64,000 bases of DNA from CAZRQL01 sp964602415 (GTDB lineage Bacteria; Bacteroidota; Bacteroidia; Cytophagales; Flammeovirgaceae): contig CAZRQL010000002.1 of assembly GCA_964602415.1 (NCBI GenBank), positions 139,153 through 203,152 on the forward strand, given 5' to 3'. How positions within the stretch are numbered: position 1 is the first letter of the stretch; each line of letters starts with the position of its first letter. Below the pieces are notes generated by a model. It saw nothing but the letters and a program-made list of their open reading frames with translations, had not been told where the DNA came from and searched no databases. Positions 16,846 through 24,749 of the stretch are shown piece by piece. The translations under genes and the position numbers were made by a program.

Positions 16846-18006
16846 ATGAACAAGTTTTTGGCTTTGTTGTCATTTGGGGTCGTGTCCATTTGGAGATTTA
16901 GGTCGAAGTACATTCCTCTCTGGCTGGTTTATACTTGCTTGGTAGGTTTTTTCTCATCGGTGGTAATACTCACTTCCTCATTGAGACGTGAGGCTCAAGT
17001 GCTTTTGTCGGACAAAAGTCCCGATATATGGGTTCAACGATTGGCAGGGGGCAGGCTAATGGCTATGGATGAATCTTTCAAAGATACTTTATTGTCTGTC
17101 AGGGGGGTATCAAAAGTTGTCCCCCGAGTTTGGGGCTATGTATTTGACTCTCCAACCGGAGCATTGCTGAGTGTGATGGGTATAGACAGCCTCCCCGAAG
17201 TGCCTTATCTTTCCTCTAATTTTGGCGCAAGACTACAAGAAAACCAAGTTGTTTGCGGGACAGGTATATTGGAAATGAGACACCTCGAAATAGGCGATGT
17301 GCTGACACTCGAAAACAGCGAAGGCAAGCTATCTACCTTTGAAATTGTTGGCTCGTTTGACAGCAATGCCGACCTGCTAACCAGAGACATGGTAATCGTT
17401 TCGAGAGAGCAGGCGCGCCAGTTGCTTGGCTATGGCAAAAAGGAAGTAACCGACTTTGCTCTCTACATACCTAATAAATTAGAAGTCAGTAATATTGAGC
17501 GGAAAATTGCCAGGCTCTACGGGGGGCTTCGGCTTTCGAATCGCTCTCAATTGGCCGCCACGTATGATGCCGTTTTTGGGTGGCGGGGAGGGCTTTTCAC
17601 TTTGGGGGCAATTGTGAGTGTAATGGCTTTTTTAGTGCTTGTTTGGGAAAAGTCGGCCTCCTTCTCAAGTAGAGAGTACAAAGAGTCGGCTCTGCTCAAA
17701 GCATTGGGCTGGTCGGTGTCAGACGTGCTGACGATCAGGCTATTGGAGGCAATGGTCATTTCGGTCTCAGCGGCTGCAACAGGTTTGATAATAGGGTATT
17801 GGCATGTTTTTGTTTGGGATGCTGTATGGATTAAGTCCATTATCTCAGGCTGGGCAAGCCTTTCACCTTCTTATCAATTAGATTTCTCGCTTTTTTTTGA
17901 AGATGTGGTCGTGGTGTTTGTTTTTGCAGTGTTGCCATATATGGCTGCTTCGATGATTCCTTCTTGGCTTTCGGCTGTATCAAATGCAGAAGAAGCCCTA
18001 CGGTAA
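16846..18006 (+). CDS. FtsX-type ABC transporter permease, no ATPase alongside
   Basis: A 386-residue MacB/FtsX/DevC-type permease: one membrane helix at about 20-42, a periplasmic domain (about 45-245) and three C-terminal helices (about 250-275, 300-330, 355-375). The cytoplasmic coupling region FSSREYKESALLKALGWSVSDVL is typical and would contact an ATPase. No ABC ATPase gene is adjacent on either side. The start is preceded by AAGGAG ten bases upstream, an unusually clear Shine-Dalgarno sequence for Bacteroidota. It may assemble with a partner encoded elsewhere for lipoprotein or lipid export, or cell-wall hydrolase control. Confidence 0.82.
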   Translation: MNKFLALLSFGVVSIWRFRSKYIPLWLVYTCLVGFFSSVVILTSSLRREAQVLLSDKSPDIWVQRLAGGRLMAMDESFKDTLLSVRGVSKVVPRVWGYVFDSPTGALLSVMGIDSLPEVPYLSSNFGARLQENQVVCGTGILEMRHLEIGDVLTLENSEGKLSTFEIVGSFDSNADLLTRDMVIVSREQARQLLGYGKKEVTDFALYIPNKLEVSNIERKIARLYGGLRLSNRSQLAATYDAVFGWRGGLFTLGAIVSVMAFLVLVWEKSASFSSREYKESALLKALGWSVSDVLTIRLLEAMVISVSAAATGLIIGYWHVFVWDAVWIKSIISGWASLSPSYQLDFSLFFEDVVVVFVFAVLPYMAASMIPSWLSAVSNAEEALR

Positions 18007-18022
18007 AGTGTCTAAGAAATAG

Positions 18023-18030
18023 TATTTTTG
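18023..18030 (+). promoter_or_regulatory. rsmH -7 element, three bases before the start codon
   Basis: TATTTTTG matches TAnnTTTG and is followed by GCC and the ATG of rsmH. As at ruvB, the transcript would start at the initiation codon. Confidence 0.55.
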
Positions 18031-18033
18031 GCC

Positions 18034-18924
18034 ATGCAATACCATGTACCAGTCATGCTTGAACCTTGCTTGCAAGGGCTATCTATCGAATCTTCAGGCA
18101 TTTATGCCGATCTAACTTTTGGTGGCGGCGGGCATACGCGCGCCATTTTGGAGCAACTCGATTCGGGTAAAATCATTGCATTTGACCAAGATGCAGATGC
18201 GGCTGCCAATGCACTGACCATCAACGACCCAAGATTTATATTCGTCAAATCCAATTTTCGCTATCTTGAAATGGAAATCAAGCGATTGAAAATAGAGTCA
18301 TTGGATGGCATTTTGGCTGACTTAGGGGTTTCTTCCCACCAGATAGACCAAGCCGACCGGGGGTTTTCTACCCGCTTCGAAGCAAAATTAGATATGAGGA
18401 TGGGGCAACAAGGGCTTACCGCCGAAGAAGTAGTCAATACCTACGCGCAAGACGAGTTGGCAACTATTTTTTATCAATACGGAGAACTGCCAAACTCTCG
18501 CAAACTTGCTGAGGCATTGGTGCAAAACCGACCCCTCCACACAACTACCGAACTGAAAGAGGCCCTCAAGCACTTTGCCCCAAAAGGAAAAGAGTTCAAG
18601 TTTTTTGCTCAAGTGTTTCAGGCCCTCCGCATTGAGGTAAACGATGAACTCGGTGCTCTCAAAGAGATGCTGACACAAACCATAAAAACACTAAAACCAT
18701 CCGGACGGCTCGTGGTGATGAGTTACCACTCTTTAGAAGACAGGTTGGTAAAAAATTTTATGAAAAGCGGGGATTTTTCCGGTGAAACTAAAACGGATTT
18801 TTATGGAAACAAACTTGTCCCCATGCGACCTTTGCAAAGCAAAGTAATCACACCCACGGCAGAAGAAGTGGCATCCAATCCGAGGGCAAGAAGTGCAAAA
18901 CTGCGGATAGCTGAAAAAATTTAA
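18034..18924 (+). CDS. rsmH: 16S rRNA (cytosine(1402)-N4)-methyltransferase RsmH
   Basis: RsmH methylates C1402 in the decoding centre of 16S rRNA with SAM. The 296-residue product begins MQYHVPVMLEPCLQGL, followed by the SAM site YADLTFGGGGHTRAIL, GILADLGVSSHQIDQADRGFS, and the C-terminal MSYHSLEDRLVKNFM block. The frame can be extended two codons to a TTG, but the ATG at 18034 fits the family. In many bacteria mraZ, rsmH and ftsL form the start of the division/cell-wall cluster; here none of those follow, so the gene has moved away from it. It abuts the convergent apaG. Confidence 0.96.
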   Translation: MQYHVPVMLEPCLQGLSIESSGIYADLTFGGGGHTRAILEQLDSGKIIAFDQDADAAANALTINDPRFIFVKSNFRYLEMEIKRLKIESLDGILADLGVSSHQIDQADRGFSTRFEAKLDMRMGQQGLTAEEVVNTYAQDELATIFYQYGELPNSRKLAEALVQNRPLHTTTELKEALKHFAPKGKEFKFFAQVFQALRIEVNDELGALKEMLTQTIKTLKPSGRLVVMSYHSLEDRLVKNFMKSGDFSGETKTDFYGNKLVPMRPLQSKVITPTAEEVASNPRARSAKLRIAEKI

Positions 18925-19317
18925 TCAGTTTAGCTTATAGGGGACAATAAGTGTAAACTCAGGAATTTCTACCTCAAATTTGGCTTCATCAAAAACTCTT
19001 TGCATCAAATAGTACCCTTTCATTTTGCCTATTGAGGTTTTGAGGTTGCTGCCTGAGACGTATTGATGGTACTCACCGGGCTCCAAGACAGGCTGTTGGC
19101 CAACAACTCCCTCGCCCTCTACCTCAACAATTTTGCCGTTTGAATCGTAAATATACCAATGCCTTGACAACAATTGAACCGTGTAGTCGCTGCTGTTTTC
19201 AATCAAAATCCTGTAAGTGAACACATAGTGCTGCTGAACCGGACTGGAGTAGTCCGGCTCATATTGCGACACTACGCTTACGCGGATTCCATTTGTTACT
19301 CGGGTTTGCATCAGCAA
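18925..19317 (-). CDS. apaG: ApaG domain protein
   Basis: The 130-residue protein is a complete ApaG domain (fibronectin-III-like beta sandwich): GIRVSVVSQYEPDYSSP, YRILIENSSDYTVQLLSRHWYI, and EVEGEGVVGQQPVLEPGEYHQYVSG, all typical. ApaG has been linked to cobalt/magnesium tolerance, and related domains occur in F-box proteins; the biochemical role is not settled. It is the last gene of a three-gene minus-strand operon with a bacilliredoxin and a SufT-like protein, overlapping the bacilliredoxin stop by seven bases. Confidence 0.93.
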   Translation of the reverse strand: MLMQTRVTNGIRVSVVSQYEPDYSSPVQQHYVFTYRILIENSSDYTVQLLSRHWYIYDSNGKIVEVEGEGVVGQQPVLEPGEYHQYVSGSNLKTSIGKMKGYYLMQRVFDEAKFEVEIPEFTLIVPYKLN

Positions 19318-19724
19318 TACTCATGAAAAACTTCAATCAGGTGTTCACCTATAACCTCTGCACTGTTTCCCTCAATTTGATGTCTTTCAATCATGTGCAC
19401 CAGTTGTCCATCTTTAAAAAGTGCCATGCTGGGCGAAGAAGGACGGTAAGGCATCATGTACTCACGGGCTTTGGCGGTGGCTTCAGCATCTACACCGGCA
19501 AAAACAGTACCGACATGGTCGGGGGTTACGTTGGCTTTAGACAGTGCCCACTTTACAGCAGGACGTGCCGCACCAGCAGCGCAGCCACACACTGAATTGA
19601 CCACCATTAGGACAGTTCCTGTTTTTTTCATGAACTCATCAACTTGGTGAGCGGTTTGCAAATCTATAACGCCGACCTTGGTAAGGTCTTCCCTCATAGG
19701 GCGTGTCAAGTGTTCTGGATACAT
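19311..19724 (-). CDS. Bacilliredoxin BrxA/BrxB (YphP/YqiW) family protein
   Basis: A 137-residue thioredoxin-fold protein with the CGC motif of bacilliredoxins (VNSVCGCAAGAARPAVKWAL, cysteines at about 45 and 47). Bacilliredoxins remove bacillithiol from mixed disulfides on proteins. Members of the Bacteroidota make bacillithiol in part, so this role is plausible but not shown. The start MYPEHLTRPMREDLTKVG and the downstream FVGVDAEATAKAREY-like region are typical. It sits in an operon between the SufT-like gene and apaG, which suggests a stress or redox theme. Confidence 0.9.
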   Translation of the reverse strand: MYPEHLTRPMREDLTKVGVIDLQTAHQVDEFMKKTGTVLMVVNSVCGCAAGAARPAVKWALSKANVTPDHVGTVFAGVDAEATAKAREYMMPYRPSSPSMALFKDGQLVHMIERHQIEGNSAEVIGEHLIEVFHEYC

Positions 19725-19747
19725 ATTTTATTGATAAATAGATAGTT

Positions 19748-20065
19748 CTACATAAATCCTAATTCCAATTTGGCTACTTCAGACATCATATCTTGGCTGT
19801 AAGGAGGGTCGAAAGTAACCTCCACATCCACTCCGGCTACTTCAGGTATGGCCGAAATGGTGCTCTTAATTTCGCCGGGTATCTGCTCGGCAGAAGGACA
19901 ATTGGGCGAAGTTAATGTCATCAAAATATGAACATTGTTACGTGGGGGATAGATGGTAATATCGTAAATTAAGCCCAACTCATACACATCTACCGGAATT
20001 TCAGGGTCGTATATGGTCTTAAGAGCAAATATAATTTTTTGTTTGAGTGTTTCTGTGTTTGACAT
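19748..20065 (-). CDS. SufT-like iron-sulfur assembly factor (DUF59/MIP18)
   Basis: The 105-residue protein is a single MIP18-type domain: TIYDPEIPVDVYELGLIYDI near the start and LTSPNCPSAEQIPGEI with the conserved Cys in the middle, then VEVTFDPPYSQDMMSE. Such proteins help mature Fe-S proteins (SufT, and the eukaryotic CIA factor). In many Bacteroidota it sits within the suf operon; here it is first in a short operon with a bacilliredoxin and apaG. It is preceded by a good promoter. Confidence 0.92.
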   Translation of the reverse strand: MSNTETLKQKIIFALKTIYDPEIPVDVYELGLIYDITIYPPRNNVHILMTLTSPNCPSAEQIPGEIKSTISAIPEVAGVDVEVTFDPPYSQDMMSEVAKLELGFM

Positions 20066-20084
20066 ATCTTTATGATAGTAGCTG

Positions 20085-20092
20085 CAAAAATA
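20085..20092 (-). promoter_or_regulatory. -7 element of the SufT-like/bacilliredoxin/apaG operon
   Basis: On the minus strand TATTTTTG (20092 to 20085) matches TAnnTTTG, 19 bases before the ATG at 20065. Confidence 0.6.
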
Positions 20093-20272
20093 AAACGGAT
20101 AAGATAAAAATGAGTTTATCTTAAAAATGATGACGAGAATCGGGTGTCTATCTTGGTATATTTTTTTACTATAGCCTGCGATAGGGTTGAAATTGATGGC
20201 GATAATATAGATTTACTGCTTTTGCAAACAAGATACTTTTGCTCAAATAGGCCTATAAGCAATAAAAGTGAT

Positions 20273-20280
20273 TAAATTTG
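20273..20280 (+). promoter_or_regulatory. -7 element of lspA
   Basis: TAAATTTG matches TAnnTTTG 16 bases before the lspA ATG. A second exact match, TACTTTTG, lies at 20234-20241 and could be an upstream start site. Confidence 0.55.
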
Positions 20281-20296
20281 CCTTTCAAATTTTGTA

Positions 20297-20917
20297 ATGA
20301 ATTACCTCAAGTATTTTGGTATCTCTTTAGCAATCATTGTTTTAGACCAAATTTCTAAACTAATGGTTTATTATTTTATGGATTTGCACGAAGAATTTAA
20401 CGTGATAGGCACTTGGTTTAGAATACATTATATTCTCAATCCGGGGATGGCTTTTGGATTTGAGTTTTCTTGGCCTTACGGGAAAATGTTTCTGTCCGTT
20501 TTCAGATTTGTGGCTACTGTGGGAATAGGTTATTTTATGTATGTGCAAATCAAAAGCAAAGCCAAACCTTTGGTGCTGGTTTGCCTTGCTTTAATTTTGG
20601 GCGGAGCCATCGGCAACGCAATTGATTCGATATTTTATGGAGTGTTGCTTGAGGGCAACACCATGCCGGGCGCGCCAACACCTTGGTTTCACGGGCAGGT
20701 GATAGACATGTTATATTTCCCTATTATAGAGGGAGTTATACCGGCTTGGTTTCCGCTTTGGTCGGGGCAGCCTTTTATTTTCTTCAGTCCGGTATTCAAT
20801 ATAGCCGACTCCAGTATCTTTGTGGGTATGTCAATTGCGATTTTGTTTCAGAAATCCATTTTTGCAAGTCCTTCAGAAAAAAAGAACCCTGAGTTAACCA
20901 ACACGATAGATAATTAA
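20297..20917 (+). CDS. lspA: Lipoprotein signal peptidase (signal peptidase II)
   Basis: LspA removes the signal peptide of diacylglyceryl-modified prolipoproteins in the inner membrane. The 206-residue protein has four membrane segments; the two catalytic aspartates are in GGAIGNAIDSIFYG and PVFNIADSSIFVG, and the N-terminal VLDQISKLMVY and HYILNPGMAFG blocks are conserved. It is longer than the E. coli protein (164) because of a loop insertion around residues 115-160, which is usual in Bacteroidota. Several lipoproteins in this window (22335, 24345, 36981, 53141) would be its substrates. gatA follows after nine bases. Confidence 0.95.
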   Translation: MNYLKYFGISLAIIVLDQISKLMVYYFMDLHEEFNVIGTWFRIHYILNPGMAFGFEFSWPYGKMFLSVFRFVATVGIGYFMYVQIKSKAKPLVLVCLALILGGAIGNAIDSIFYGVLLEGNTMPGAPTPWFHGQVIDMLYFPIIEGVIPAWFPLWSGQPFIFFSPVFNIADSSIFVGMSIAILFQKSIFASPSEKKNPELTNTIDN

Positions 20918-20926
20918 CTTCCGCTT

Positions 20927-22351
20927 ATGAAAGAATACCTAAAAAGCTACAGTCATTTGCGCCAAGCTCTTGAAGAGCGCAAAGTTACTTGCAAACAAGT
21001 AGTTGAACATTACCTGAACCAAATAGATAAAAATCAGCACTTAAATGCCTTCTTAGATGTATATGGAGAGGAGGCTTTAGAACGTGCCGAATTTTTAGAT
21101 ACAAACTGGGAATCAGAAAGAAAAGGGAAACTTGCAGGCATGGTAGTGGGTTTGAAAGATGTTATTTGCTACAAAGACCACCCCTTGCAGGCATCCAGCA
21201 AAATACTTGACGGTTTTGTTTCTCAGTTTTCTGCCACGGCGGTTGAGCGTCTTTTGCAACAAGGTGCCATCATCATAGGTAGGCAAAACTGCGATGAGTT
21301 CGCGATGGGTTCAGGCAACGAAAATTCGGCTTTTGGGGCTGTGAAGCATAACCTTGATAATGAAAGGGTTCCGGGTGGATCTTCGGGCGGCTCTGCCGTG
21401 AGCGTAGCCGCCGGACTCTGTATGGTCTCACTTGGCTCTGATACAGGAGGTTCTGTCAGACAGCCGGCGGCTTTTTGCGGCATAATAGGTCTAAAACCCA
21501 CTTACTCACGTATTTCGCGCTGGGGACTGGCTGCTTACGCTTCTTCTTTTGACTCTATCGGAATACTGGCTCAAAATGTAGAAGATACTGCATTGGTGCT
21601 TGAGGTAATTGCCGGTGAAGACCGGTACGACAGCACCGTTTCTAGCAAAACAGTCCCTTGTTATTCTCAAGAACACAGAAAAGAAGGCAAACACCGGGTA
21701 GCCTACATCAAAGAAACGCTGGAAGTTGAGGGCTTGCAAAGGGAAATCAAAGAAGCCCTCCAAAAAACCATTGAAAAGCTAAGAAATCAAGGAACGGTAG
21801 TGGAAGAAGTTTCTTTTCCTTTATTGAAATATTCTTTGCCCACTTATTATGTACTGACTACCGCTGAAGCCTCCACCAACCTATCCAGGTACGACGGTGT
21901 CAGGTATGGTTACAGAACCCCAAATCCCGAAAACCTCGAAGCCATGTACAAAAAAACCCGAAGCGAAGGCTTTGGCAAAGAGGTACGAAGAAGGATTTTG
22001 CTGGGCACTTTTGTATTGAGTGCGACCTACTACGATGCCTATTTTACCAAAGCGCAAAAAGTAAGAAGGTTGATAAAAGAAGATTATGAAAAGCTATTTT
22101 CTCAATATGATTTTTTGATTAGCCCCACTACCCCTACCACCGCTTACAGAATGAACTCTTTCAAAAACAACCCGCTGGAGGAATATCTTTCTGATTTATA
22201 CACTGTTTCGGCATCGGTTGCCGGAGTGCCTGCAATATCTGTCCCTATTGGGATGGATGAACAAGGACTCCCGATAGGACTCCATATCACAGCCGCCAAC
22301 TTTGAAGAGTCTAAACTTTTGTCTTTTAGTAAATATGTCTACGAGCTATAA
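20927..22351 (+). CDS. gatA: Glutamyl-tRNA(Gln) amidotransferase subunit A
   Basis: GatA releases ammonia from glutamine so that GatB can convert Glu-tRNA(Gln) to Gln-tRNA(Gln). The 474-residue protein shows the amidase Ser-cisSer-Lys triad: Lys in GMVVGLKDVICYK, the first Ser in VPGGSSGGSAVSVAAG and the nucleophile in GSDTGGSVRQPAAFCG. The C-terminal VSASVAGVPAISVPIGM and GLPIGLHITA are family-typical. gatB and gatC are elsewhere. A lipoprotein gene begins inside the last codons (overlap 17 bases), implying one transcript from lspA onward. Confidence 0.95.
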   Translation: MKEYLKSYSHLRQALEERKVTCKQVVEHYLNQIDKNQHLNAFLDVYGEEALERAEFLDTNWESERKGKLAGMVVGLKDVICYKDHPLQASSKILDGFVSQFSATAVERLLQQGAIIIGRQNCDEFAMGSGNENSAFGAVKHNLDNERVPGGSSGGSAVSVAAGLCMVSLGSDTGGSVRQPAAFCGIIGLKPTYSRISRWGLAAYASSFDSIGILAQNVEDTALVLEVIAGEDRYDSTVSSKTVPCYSQEHRKEGKHRVAYIKETLEVEGLQREIKEALQKTIEKLRNQGTVVEEVSFPLLKYSLPTYYVLTTAEASTNLSRYDGVRYGYRTPNPENLEAMYKKTRSEGFGKEVRRRILLGTFVLSATYYDAYFTKAQKVRRLIKEDYEKLFSQYDFLISPTTPTTAYRMNSFKNNPLEEYLSDLYTVSASVAGVPAISVPIGMDEQGLPIGLHITAANFEESKLLSFSKYVYEL

Positions 22352-23105
22352 ATTAATTGTCTGGGTCTTAGTCTTTTTATTGGCTTGCGAAAAGCCTAAA
22401 GCACAAAGCGGAGAAAAAATCCAAACATTTGATACTTTGGTCGAAATCATGAAGCAAGCCCCCGAACTGGGTCTATTGAGTCAGCGGTGGCAAGTGCTGG
22501 AAAGGGTCAATAATTGTGATGTGCAAGCCCCCGATTGCAGTTACTTGATGATAAATGGCCTACGTTTTTCTGACACTATCCCCATCAGCAATGCCGAATT
22601 GCTCAATGGCTTGCAAAAATCACTTATCCTACAAATCATCAATCCCGCTGATCCCACCCAAAAAATTGAAGAAATCGCCCAACAATACCTCAAATCCAAA
22701 CCGACTGGCACAAAAAGAAAATTTCAAGTGTCGCAGGTCGAAAAACTTAAATATGCCCTATCAATCTTGGTTGGGGACTCACTGCTTGAAAATGGAAACT
22801 GGATATACAGACCTACATACCGCTCAATTTCACTAAGTTCATCTAAATTGATTGATTTTCACCATCTTATTGATACCAAAAAATTTGAGTCTTTCCTCAG
22901 ATTGGTTGAAAAAGAAAGTAAACAAATCTTGGCGGGCAGTAGCACGACTTTTTTGACACAAAATTTTTACTTGAGCCGAAATGGTATTGTTTTTTGTTAT
23001 GAGTTGGTTAACAAATCGGGAGTTGAAATAAAATACTTAACATTAAGTTATCAAGATTTACAGCCCTTACTTTCTCAAGAAGGTAAGATTTTAACGTTAA
23101 ATTGA
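22335..23105 (+). CDS. Predicted lipoprotein, unknown function
   Basis: A 256-residue protein with a lipoprotein signal peptide: MSTSYKLIVWVLVFLLACEK, lipobox LLAC, with the lipid-modified Cys at residue 19. The remainder is soluble with no recognised domain; residues 190-250 contain a hydrophobic beta-strand pattern (NFYLSRNGIVFCYELV and IKYLTLSYQDLQPLL) reminiscent of the DUF3298/RsiV-like C-terminal domain, but this is tentative. The longer start at 22302 is rejected because it would hide the signal peptide. It overlaps gatA by 17 bases. Confidence 0.75.
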   Translation: MSTSYKLIVWVLVFLLACEKPKAQSGEKIQTFDTLVEIMKQAPELGLLSQRWQVLERVNNCDVQAPDCSYLMINGLRFSDTIPISNAELLNGLQKSLILQIINPADPTQKIEEIAQQYLKSKPTGTKRKFQVSQVEKLKYALSILVGDSLLENGNWIYRPTYRSISLSSSKLIDFHHLIDTKKFESFLRLVEKESKQILAGSSTTFLTQNFYLSRNGIVFCYELVNKSGVEIKYLTLSYQDLQPLLSQEGKILTLN

Positions 23106-23139
23106 CAGTCTAATTTTTTTTATTTAGTTTGTGTTCAAT

Positions 23140-23547
23140 ATGGAGGACTACCACGTAAAACCCGGAAAATTTATTCCTTACATCTATTTTGATGCATCGA
23201 ATAATATTTTGGAAATTTCCGGCAATTCTTGGCATGAGTACACAGATGAGTTTTTTACGCCTGCTTTTGAATGGATTGATAGTTTTCTGATGACCGAAGG
23301 CAGACAAATCATTTTAAATTTTAGGATGGATTATTTCAATACAGCCACTTCAAAGTGTTTTTTTCTGCTTTTGCTCAGACTCCAACAGTACCAAGATGAA
23401 AACAAGGGTAAGGTAACTGTCAATTGGTACTACAATGAAAATGACTCAGATATGCAAGAGACCGGAGAAGAACTCAAAATTGAGCTTGAAAGTCTACAAA
23501 TCAACCTTATACCCTACTCTGCTCCAAGAAACTACCGCCGTCGTTAG
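23140..23547 (+). CDS. SiaC/DUF1987 family regulatory protein
   Basis: A 135-residue single-domain protein with the family hallmarks: TPYIYFDASNNILEISG-like start (KFIPYIYFDASNNILEISG), GNSWHEYTDEFFTP, and NFRMDYFNTATSKCFF, where the Thr/Ser cluster corresponds to the phosphorylated site of Pseudomonas SiaC. SiaC-type proteins are switched by a PP2C phosphatase/kinase pair and in turn act on a diguanylate cyclase. No such partners are encoded nearby, so this is an orphan copy. ATG at 23140 is preferred over GTG at 23131. The end overlaps the convergent rlmB by 41 bases. Confidence 0.8.
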   Translation: MEDYHVKPGKFIPYIYFDASNNILEISGNSWHEYTDEFFTPAFEWIDSFLMTEGRQIILNFRMDYFNTATSKCFFLLLLRLQQYQDENKGKVTVNWYYNENDSDMQETGEELKIELESLQINLIPYSAPRNYRRR

Positions 23548-24274
23548 CCCTCTGCCTAAAAACTTCATACATCACCACACCCGCCGCCACCGATACATTT
23601 AGGGATTCGATGTTGCCAAGAACAGGGATATAAACAGATTGGTCGCAAATTTCTAAAAGCTCATCGGATATACCGTCTTCTTCGCTGCCAAACACTAAGG
23701 CCAAAGGCTGGTTCAACTCAGAAACATACAGATTTTCAGTGGCTTTTTCGGTACATGCAATTAGTTTCAAACCACTTTCTTTAAGAATTGCCAGTGTCTT
23801 TTTCAAGGATTTAACCCTACTAATCGGCAAATGACTCAACGCTCCGGCGGAAGTCTTAACAGCAACGGCATTGAGTTGGGCTGAGCCTTTTTCAGGAAAA
23901 ATGATACAATCCACGCCACAACATTCAGCCGTGCGGGCTATGGCTCCAAAGTTGCGAACATCGGTTATTCTGTCCAAAATCAAAAAAAGAGGCGACCTGC
24001 CTTTTTCAAAAACACCTTGAAGAACGTCTTCAAAATTGCAATAATACACATTGGCTGTATAAGCGACCACTCCTTGGTGGTTGGCTTTGGTTACTTTGTC
24101 AAGTTTTTGCTCAGGTACTCGCACAATCGGTATCTGGCGCAACTTGGCCATCTTGGATATTGCGACAATAGGCTCGCCTTTCACGAGCCTATCTATCAAT
24201 ATTTTATCTATATCTTTTTCGGCTTTTAATGCCTCCAAGACAGGATGAATGCCGTAAATGAAATCTTTTTCCAT
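23507..24274 (-). CDS. rlmB: 23S rRNA (guanosine-2'-O)-methyltransferase, RlmB type
   Basis: A 255-residue SpoU/TrmH-family SPOUT enzyme. Residues 1-80 form the substrate-binding domain (FIYGIHPVLEALKA). The knot domain has ILDRITDVRNFGAIARTAEC (motif 1), LALVFGSEEDGISDELLEIC (motif 2) and IESLNVSVAAGVVMYEVFRQR (motif 3). RlmB methylates G2251 in 23S rRNA; other SpoU enzymes act on tRNA, so the exact base is inferred. Start at MEKDFIYG is favoured; a start six codons earlier exists. It overlaps the 3' end of the SiaC-like gene. Confidence 0.88.
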   Translation of the reverse strand: MEKDFIYGIHPVLEALKAEKDIDKILIDRLVKGEPIVAISKMAKLRQIPIVRVPEQKLDKVTKANHQGVVAYTANVYYCNFEDVLQGVFEKGRSPLFLILDRITDVRNFGAIARTAECCGVDCIIFPEKGSAQLNAVAVKTSAGALSHLPISRVKSLKKTLAILKESGLKLIACTEKATENLYVSELNQPLALVFGSEEDGISDELLEICDQSVYIPVLGNIESLNVSVAAGVVMYEVFRQRANDGGSFLEQSRV

Positions 24275-24344
24275 AAAAATCTGCACAAACATAAGCCTTC
24301 AAAAGCAAAGAAAGGCTATTTATTTGTGCAAGAAAAAACAAAGA

Positions 24345-24737
24345 CTATAGACCTGCTACAACTGTAAAAGGAAGAACTACCTTGCTGCTTTTGCCTTTGT
24401 AGTCCTCTAATTGGAAGATTATCAATGTAGCATTGTATTTCCCTGCATCAAGTATGGTTCTCAAGAAAGGTACACTGCCTTTAAATGTTATACTCTTGTT
24501 TTCTACTTCGTTTTTGATGGTATCACCAAACTCATCAAGCACAAAAAACCTGAGAGATTTGTACTCACCGGTAGAGGTGTTGTAGATCTCTGTACGTTTG
24601 TCATCGGTTAGATTGGTGCCACCATCTTGGTTTTGAACTTTGAGACCGGCAGTGATTGCAGGCTCACTGCTTTTGCTTCCACATGCGAAAAATCCCATTA
24701 CAAAGACAGGAACAAGAACTTTTGCTAAGTTTTTCAT
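24345..24737 (-). CDS. Small predicted lipoprotein
   Basis: A 130-residue protein with signal peptide MKNLAKVLVPVFVMGFFACG, lipobox FFAC, Cys at about residue 19. The rest is a small beta-rich domain (residues 30-130) of unknown family; YKSLRFFVLDEFGDTIKNEVE and LEDYKGKSSKVVLPFTVV suggest an immunoglobulin-like or similar sandwich. It is the last gene of the minus-strand envelope operon that begins with the outer-membrane barrel at 31464 and includes the CHAT and CPBP proteins; 12 bases separate it from the CPBP gene. Confidence 0.75.
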   Translation of the reverse strand: MKNLAKVLVPVFVMGFFACGSKSSEPAITAGLKVQNQDGGTNLTDDKRTEIYNTSTGEYKSLRFFVLDEFGDTIKNEVENKSITFKGSVPFLRTILDAGKYNATLIIFQLEDYKGKSSKVVLPFTVVAGL

Positions 24738-24749
24738 ATTTTTTTAAAA

